Source: Aselliscus stoliczkanus
Lineage: Eukaryota; Chordata; Mammalia; Chiroptera; Hipposideridae
Reading direction: 5' to 3'
DNA: 64,000 nt
NCBI GenBank assembly: GCA_033961575.1
Contig: CM066733.1
Location: forward strand, 139,736,421-139,800,420
Shown here in pieces: positions 58,456 through 64,000 of the stretch. Under the pieces are notes generated by a model that was not told the origin of the DNA, ran no database searches, and was given only the letters and a program-made list of their open reading frames with translations. The position numbers were made by a program, and so were the translations under genes. Each line of letters opens with the position of its first letter. The first letter of the stretch is position 1.

Positions 58456-58581
58456 GATGCCTAATTTTTTGATTTGGCTAGTTTAATTGGCTGTCTTGGC
58501 TGTGAACCTAGCTTTCTTTAAGATTCAGCTCTGTCTTAAATAGTGAAGCTCATTAGAGAAGGACTTATTTGTCTATCTGTC

Positions 58582-58583
<2 letters not shown>

Positions 58584-58633
<50 letters not shown>
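58584..58633. repeat. (CTAT)n tetranucleotide microsatellite
   Basis: About 12 units of CTAT. Confidence 0.95.
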
Positions 58634-58635
<2 letters not shown>

Positions 58636-58669
58636 TCTGAGACCTTTTGAATAGCATTTTGTCACCTTG

Positions 58670-59130
58670 CTGCTGCTATGTGTCAGGCAATGGGATTGGC
58701 CCACGGTGAATAAGACCTGTTCCAGTTGCCAACTGTCTCACCTACGGAGGGCAGTTGCACATGTTTTGAAGTGAATGGATTACACAGGCAGTTTACACAG
58801 CTTTAAAAAGAAACCAGCACAGGATGCTGTGTGAGTTCATGGGAGGGGTAGATAGCTGATGTTTAGGGGTCTCAGGAAAGCATCTTAGAGGAACAGATAT
58901 CTACCTTAAGATCTGAAGAATGAACACAAGTTAAGAGAAAGGGTGGGGAAATGGAGGCAGGAGGGCTGTTCAGACTGAGGGAATCCATGGCATATCAGAG
59001 GTTTGGAGGTGAGAACTGTGACTTACTCAATGTGGTTGAGCAGGAAGATGCAGGCTGGAAAGTTCAGCTGAAACCAGTTAATGAAGAGTGCTGTCAGCCA
59101 CCATTAGGAATCTGGATGGTATCCTCAGGG
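58670..59130. repeat. Ancient interspersed repeat, family not assigned (copy 3)
   Basis: GGATGCTGTGTGAGTTCATGG, GGGGTCTCAGGAAAGCATC, AGATCTGAAGAATGAACAC, GGTTTGGAGGTGAGAAC follow the same family as 55730-56340. Confidence 0.45.
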
Positions 59131-59299
59131 TAACTCTGAAGAATGTGTTTTTTTTAAACTTTAAAATGTTTTTAAAAAGTAATGAAGTAGTCAATATAAA
59201 TAAATGCACAGGAAATGATATACCAGATACGTTGTGCCCTCCTTTGAAATTTATCAGCTAATAATATTTTGACATAGGTGTTTTAAACCATATTTTATT

Positions 59300-59789
59300 T
59301 TATTTTTTTTAAAAAGATTTTATTGGGGAATTGGGGGCGGGAACAGCGTTGGGGAATCGGGGAAGGGGAACAGACAAGTTGCTGTCCTTTTGTTCTTCAG
59401 TCTAATTGTGGAGGACGTCGCTTCACTTGTCCATGTTGGTATCGTCATTGCTCTCTTCCCGGGTGAGAAGCTCTCAGGAATGGCTCTCGTCACCGGCCAT
59501 TGGATGGCTGCTCACGGTGGCTCTTGGCAGCTCATGCTGGCTGCCGGCCACTCACGCTGGCTGCCAGCCACTCATGGTAGCTTATGGCAGCCCACTGCAG
59601 CTCTGCTGCAGTCTACGCCATTACCGACCACTCAAGGCAGCCCAGCTCCAGGTCGAGCTGTCGTTCATCATCTTAGCTGTAAAGGGCGCAGCATCACTAG
59701 CCTATGTGGCATCTGAACCAGCGGCCCTGCTGCTCAGAGCTCACGCTCCCAAGCCAACTCTTAACCAATGGGAGCCACTGGCCCGGTCC
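59300..59789 (-). mobile_element. Long composite SINE, diverged
   Basis: Poly-T and GATTTTATTGGGGAATTGGG left end, GGCTGCCGGCC body, right end complementary to GACCGGGCCAGTGGCTCCCA. Duplication about ATATTTTA on both sides. The head has drifted from the GGCCGGCC form. Confidence 0.85.
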
Positions 59790-59799
59790 TAGACTATAT

Positions 59800-60125
59800 T
59801 TTAAAGAGCTAATTATGTCAGCATAGATAAATCTTGAAAATAATTTTGAATATAAATGAAAATCAAACTGCAGCACATACTGAGTGGTACCATATATTAA
59901 GTCTAAATACCTACAGAAAATTACTATGTAATATTTATGTATTCATAAATACATACGAAAATGCAAAAGCTCAGCTGCCCGCACTCTCAGCTGCTGGGGA
60001 ATGAGCGCATGTGTTGCCTGGTTCTGGAAGGCCAGTGTACCACAGCGTCACCCACAGTGACGGCTCTGTGTCATTTTACTGTCGTCTATTGGCATGTTTC
60101 AAACTCTTCATAGTTTTTCAAACCT
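59800..60125 (+). mobile_element. Old L1 3' end (sense)
   Basis: CATAGATAAATCTTGAAAATAA, GTGGTACCATATATTAAGTC and CACAGTGACGGCTCTGTG with CTTCATAGTTTTTCAAACC fit an old L1 tail ending in an A-rich run at 60131-60170. Confidence 0.55.
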
Positions 60126-60218
60126 CACCATAAAAAAAAAACAAAAAACTAACAAACAAGCAAAAAAACCTGTTCCAATTTCTAGGTACTTCCCACATTA
60201 CGCCTCCAACACACACAG

Positions 60219-60257
<39 letters not shown>
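60219..60257. repeat. (CA)n microsatellite followed by (CCCA)n
   Basis: About 38 bp of CA followed by CCCACCCA repeats to 60290. Confidence 0.95.
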
Positions 60258-60259
<2 letters not shown>

Positions 60260-60339
60260 ACCCCCACACCCACCCACCCACCCACCCATCAACCCCAATT
60301 CTAATATCAAGTCACATACTGATTGTTTTTCTCTGGCGA

Positions 60340-60560
60340 CTGGAGATGCCTTCCTCTTCCTCACCCGGTTTCGGATGGCCTCGCTGCCTCCAAGAGGTTT
60401 TGAGCAGAGGGCTGATCTGATCGGATTTGTCCTTCAGGAAAAGAGATGATTTGGGTTGGGGCGGTGGATGGGGCATGACTGGAGGCCTAGAGGGCCGCTG
60501 TCCCAGGGTAAGTGATATGGTTGGCGTAAACTAAGCAGTGGTGGTTGGAGTGGAGGAGAG
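60340..60560. repeat. Ancient interspersed repeat, family not assigned (copy 4)
   Basis: AGAGGTTTTGAGCAGAGGGC, TGATCTGATCGGATTTG and GGCCTAGAGGGCCGCTGTCC resemble the end of the repeat at 55730-56340; probably the continuation of copy 3 after later insertions. Confidence 0.4.
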
Positions 60561-61779
60561 GGGAGAGTTGGAAAGCTTTAGGTAGGAGACGGCTGAGAAG
60601 GGACATCATGGTAGGGAACACGTCTGCTTTCTGCCCTCAATATCTGGCAGGCAGGGCCTTTCTATGAAGGCGCTGGGGCAGGGGCGATGGGACATACATC
60701 CCCGGAGAGTGGGTGGCCTGGGCTGGGACCACATCTTTCAAAAAATAGCAGCTGGAGTCTTGACTATTTTCCTCCCTAATCCATGGAGCTCTTTGGAATA
60801 CATTCTTAAAATCTCTCAACATTTCATCAAGAACTGTTTAATTGCTGTCTGTATTTTCTGAGATTTTTGACCGACCCTGTAATAAGCATCTGGAGACAAG
60901 GGAATTTAGAATGGTAGATTACAGCTCTGGAAGATGAAGAATTAAGAAGTGGTTTTTGATTTTTAATGTTTTTATGTCCAAAAGTCCTAGGAGGCTGACT
61001 TGCAGATGTCACTCTAGCTCATCTGGTTGGCTTGGGGAGGTAGGGAGGGGGGTGATTGAGACATGCCTGCAATGTGTACGAATCTTTTACCGATGTGCCT
61101 CTGTATAATTTCTGGGGAAAAGTGTTTACAGTTGCTTTATATTCTCAAAGGAGGCCTATAGTCCACCCAACAGTTGAATTTCGTTAGGGTTGTGCCTCCT
61201 GGTGTTTCAGTCTTTTCTGATGGAAGTGAAATTGGCATTCTGATACTCTGACGTGAATTTAGGGTCCCACAGTCTTGCTACACTACTCAAATTCTAGGCC
61301 TTATGTTGCCTCTGTTGTCTCTATTTGAACAAAACACTTGATTGCTAGAATTAGGGTGAGTAGACACAGAGTTTGAAGGGCAAACTTTCTGATAATGTTT
61401 GACCCGGTTTTGCATATAACGAATTTTTATTTGTTGACGAATCTCTTCCTTTTGTTGCTAAAAGTGGCAAATAATCAGACACAAATTACTAATTAACAGT
61501 CTGGTTCAGATTTTTCTTTTTAATTAGTGGAACTTGTGCTTCATCAAACTCAGGTGGAGTGGGTATCACATGCTTTAGTTTTTCTAACATCAAAGGTAAT
61601 TTCTTTTAAAAAAATGTTGATAGGTTTGTCACTTGAAAATAGGCCAGTCAGTCTCTCCCATACTCGTGGAGTAAGAGCTGTGGTTCTCTTAGGACCGTGC
61701 TCTCCAGTGGCTTTTCTTGTACCTCTTTTGTCCCACTTGTCTCTTACTCCAGAGAGACCAGTAGTGTTTGTTCTTCTCA
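60561..61779. other. Unassigned intronic sequence
   Basis: No exon or repeat recognised. Confidence 0.4.
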
Positions 61780-63967
61780 CTCCTCATTTCACATCCAGAC
61801 CAGATCCCTCCCCCCAATCCCCCCCCCCAGCTTTTCTCATGTTATCTAATTGTATCATCAGTTCAACCTCATTGTTGAAATGCCACCCTGTCCTACCATT
61901 ACTCTCCTTTCTCTGTGATTTTAGTTCCTGGTTCACTGTCATGCTCTCTAAAAGTTATTCCTGTTTTAGTGATTTCAGTGTAAGCAGAGATGATCCTTCG
62001 AACACTCTACTCTCTCAGTTTTCCAACTTCTCTTGGCCAACCATGTCGTCCTTTATGACTGTAGCCCTTCCATAATCTAAATTTTAAGTGTTGAGCTTTC
62101 TGCCCACCATGTTCACACCCTCCTGTGTTATGACTCTAGCAAATCTCTGACTCCCGTGGGGTCCATCGTCCACTGATCTATGACCAGTATGCCATCCCCA
62201 TCCCTCCATGTCCTCTCTTTGCTCTTTACTGAGACCCTATGGTCCATTGCAATCTCTCCTTTGCTCATGTCTGCAATTCCCTTAGCCTTTCTTGCTTTGT
62301 CACCGCTGTGTCAAAGCCCATCCCTGGCTAAACCGAACTTTCCACCTCTTTTATACTAGCCTCCATGCTGAGAAACGTGGGTGGAGAAAAACACACAGTC
62401 CTGGTTCCTTGCCTCAGTGTAACTCATGATCACGTGTGGGACCTGAATGCTGCTTGCAATCACTCTCCAGAGGTCCTAGGTGCTTAATTCATGCTGTCCC
62501 CTCTATCCTGAAACATTTGTACCTTCATCCCTGTTATGACTCTTAGCTGATGACTTTGCCTACCCTTGTCCTAAGAAAATGGAAGTAAACTGAAGAGGAA
62601 TCCACATATCTACCTCCAACCACCCCTGCCCAAGGCCACCCCCACTGTGTACTGATAGCCCATCTTCTCTTGCTTACTCAAGGACATCTCCTCCTCTCTT
62701 CTGTATCACTACTCTTTCCCTGCCTTGTGGATCCTTTTCATCAGCCTACAAACTATTGTTTTTCTTTTACAAAACTTCACTCTTGATTCCACCTCTCTCT
62801 GTAGCTATCTCCCTTCGCCTTTATGAAAGAGCTCCTCAAGAGGGTTTTATATGCCCGCTGTTGCAATTCCTCTCCTGTCATTCTCTCTTGAAACCATTTT
62901 AAACAAGCATAGCTTCTACCATTCAACTACAGTTGCTCTTAGCAAAGTGATGAGGGGCTTTCCTGTAGCTGAGTCCAGTGGTCAGTTCTCAGTCCTCATT
63001 GAACTTAATTTCTCAGCAGCCTCGCCCAGTTGATCATTCCCTCCTCCAGGAAATACTTTCTTCGCTTGGCTTCTAGGATACACCGCACTCTCCCAGTTTG
63101 CCTCTCTTTCTCCTTGGCTGATTCTTCTTCCTAACATTGGAGGGCCCTGGGCATAGTCCTTGGATCTCCTTTTATCACTACTCACCTCTTTTGACATCTC
63201 CCCAGTCTCCTGGTTTAACCTGCCATCGGATGCAATGCAAAAGTTATGAGTTTGGGTGCAATGCATCTACTAGATGAGTGTATGACATTTATTTAGTTAA
63301 ACTGCAAGTGAATAAAAATAACGTGTAAGCATGCTTATTATTTGTTCAGAATGAAATTTTAATTTGCCACAAAGTAAAAACAATATATGTTTATTACATA
63401 AATTCAGTATAAAAATCAACAGAAATTCAAAACAACCTGTGAGATTAGTTGCACCCGACGGAGGGTTAAATGCCACCTGAACACTGGACTCAGTTTTCTA
63501 TCTCTCCCACCGAACTGCATACTTTCATTTTCAGGTGCCCACTTGACATTTCCACTTGTGTGTTCACATCTGAACTCCTGTTATCCGCCCAAGTCATACC
63601 TGATCTCACAGTCTTGCCCATCTCTCTTAAAGGCAATTGGATTCTCCCAGTTGCTCAGAAATTTTGGAGTCATCCTTGTTGTTCGTTCTTTCTCTTATAA
63701 CTACACCCAGTTCGTCAGCAAACACTGTTGGCTCTCTTTTCCGAATATGGTTTATACAGAATCTGGTCATATTTTCCCATCCCCCTCCACCCCCCACCCC
63801 CCTGGTCTAGGCCCCCGTCATCGCTGCCTGAACTTCTGCAGTCATCTCCACAAGGGTCTCCCTGCTTCCCCCCTTATCCCACTGAGGCACATCGCAACCA
63901 GCAGCACAGAGAGTTTTTTCAACCCAGAAGTGCACTAGGTCATTATAGGTTCACGGTTCTGCAGTGA
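61780..63967 (+). pseudogene. L2 (CR1-clade) LINE ORF2 remnant, endonuclease end through reverse transcriptase
   Basis: The + strand conceptual translation shows L2 ORF2 landmarks in order across frameshifts: SRDDPSNTLLSQF near 61985, a KPIPG-like segment near 62320, VALSKVMRGFPVAES near 62930, then GQFSVLIELNFSAA near 62980. The last corresponds to the CR1/L2 reverse-transcriptase LLDLSAAFDTVDH motif, with the catalytic region destroyed. NFGVILVVRSFS follows near 63660. About 280 bp of non-L2 sequence (63190-63470) interrupts it. The element is long dead; its several 130-180-codon frames are parts of this remnant. Confidence 0.85.
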
Positions 63968-64000
63968 CTCTCCATTGTACTTAAATAAAGGTGAAAGACA

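Larger units (their letters stand above)
44422..64000 (+). other. UTRN: UTRN intron 2, 5' part (continues beyond the window)
   Basis: No segment with utrophin exon 3 content (the region after ...KSRSD) was found, so the intron is at least 19.6 kb. In other mammals this intron is very long and holds promoter B and an enhancer; I did not identify exon 1B here. Stretches 44422-45060, 46641-48240, 48761-51269, 52056-52850, 54521-55316 and 56903-57821 contain no repeat or exon I can name, apart from homopolymer runs near 46691 (poly-T) and 50698 (poly-A). Confidence 0.8.

Noticed and set aside
61527..62075. 182-codon plus-strand frame as a possible utrophin alternative exon
   Set aside because: Its C-terminal part matches L2 ORF2, which continues in other frames downstream; there is no splice signal or utrophin similarity.
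44422..64000. Utrophin promoter B and exon 1B
   Set aside because: Known to lie deep in intron 2, roughly 50 kb from exon 2 in other species; no matching sequence recognised in the 19.6 kb available.

Overview
This is mammalian nuclear DNA. It has one CpG island, one recognisable coding exon and a dense layer of interspersed repeats (MIR, L2, L1, MaLR-type LTRs, hAT-type MITEs and young tRNA-derived SINEs). The young SINEs carry a tRNA-like head with A and B boxes and, in the long form, an AATAAA-TCTTT-poly(A) 3' end. This composite type, together with the look of the L1 3' ends, is what I associate with bats. A rhinolophoid bat (horseshoe or leaf-nosed) is my best guess; the order is fairly likely and the family is only an inference.

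The gene is UTRN (utrophin), full-length A isoform, on the + strand. The GC-rich promoter and untranslated first exon lie in the CpG island (about 38.6-40.85 kb). The inferred exon 1A splice donor is at 39546/39547. Intron 1 is about 4.7 kb. Exon 2 (44250-44421) carries the initiator ATG at 44343 and the first 26 codons, then a phase-1 donor. Everything after 44421 is the start of intron 2. The actin-binding domain exons and promoter B are not in the window.

Positions 1 to about 38.6 kb look intergenic, with no supported gene. They hold a nested L1-in-L1 at 11.35-12.97 kb, an L1 ORF2 block of about 4.5 kb (minus strand) broken by several insertions at 16.8-21.27 kb, MaLR LTR remnants, MIR copies in both orientations, and a very large inverted pair of long SINEs at 30.3-31.2 kb. 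From 31.24 to 53.75 kb, around the promoter and exon 2, I found no young SINE. Distal intron 2 has six, all antisense to UTRN, including one SINE nested inside another. The last 2.2 kb is an unusually long decayed L2 ORF2 remnant.

I found no convincing new biological system. The items most worth a second look are the inverted SINE pairs, the SINE-free zone, the 153-bp tandem duplication just upstream of the promoter, the G-run cluster and uATG-free leader of utrophin A, and possible intronic regulatory segments. Repeat family names come from recognition by eye, not from a database search.
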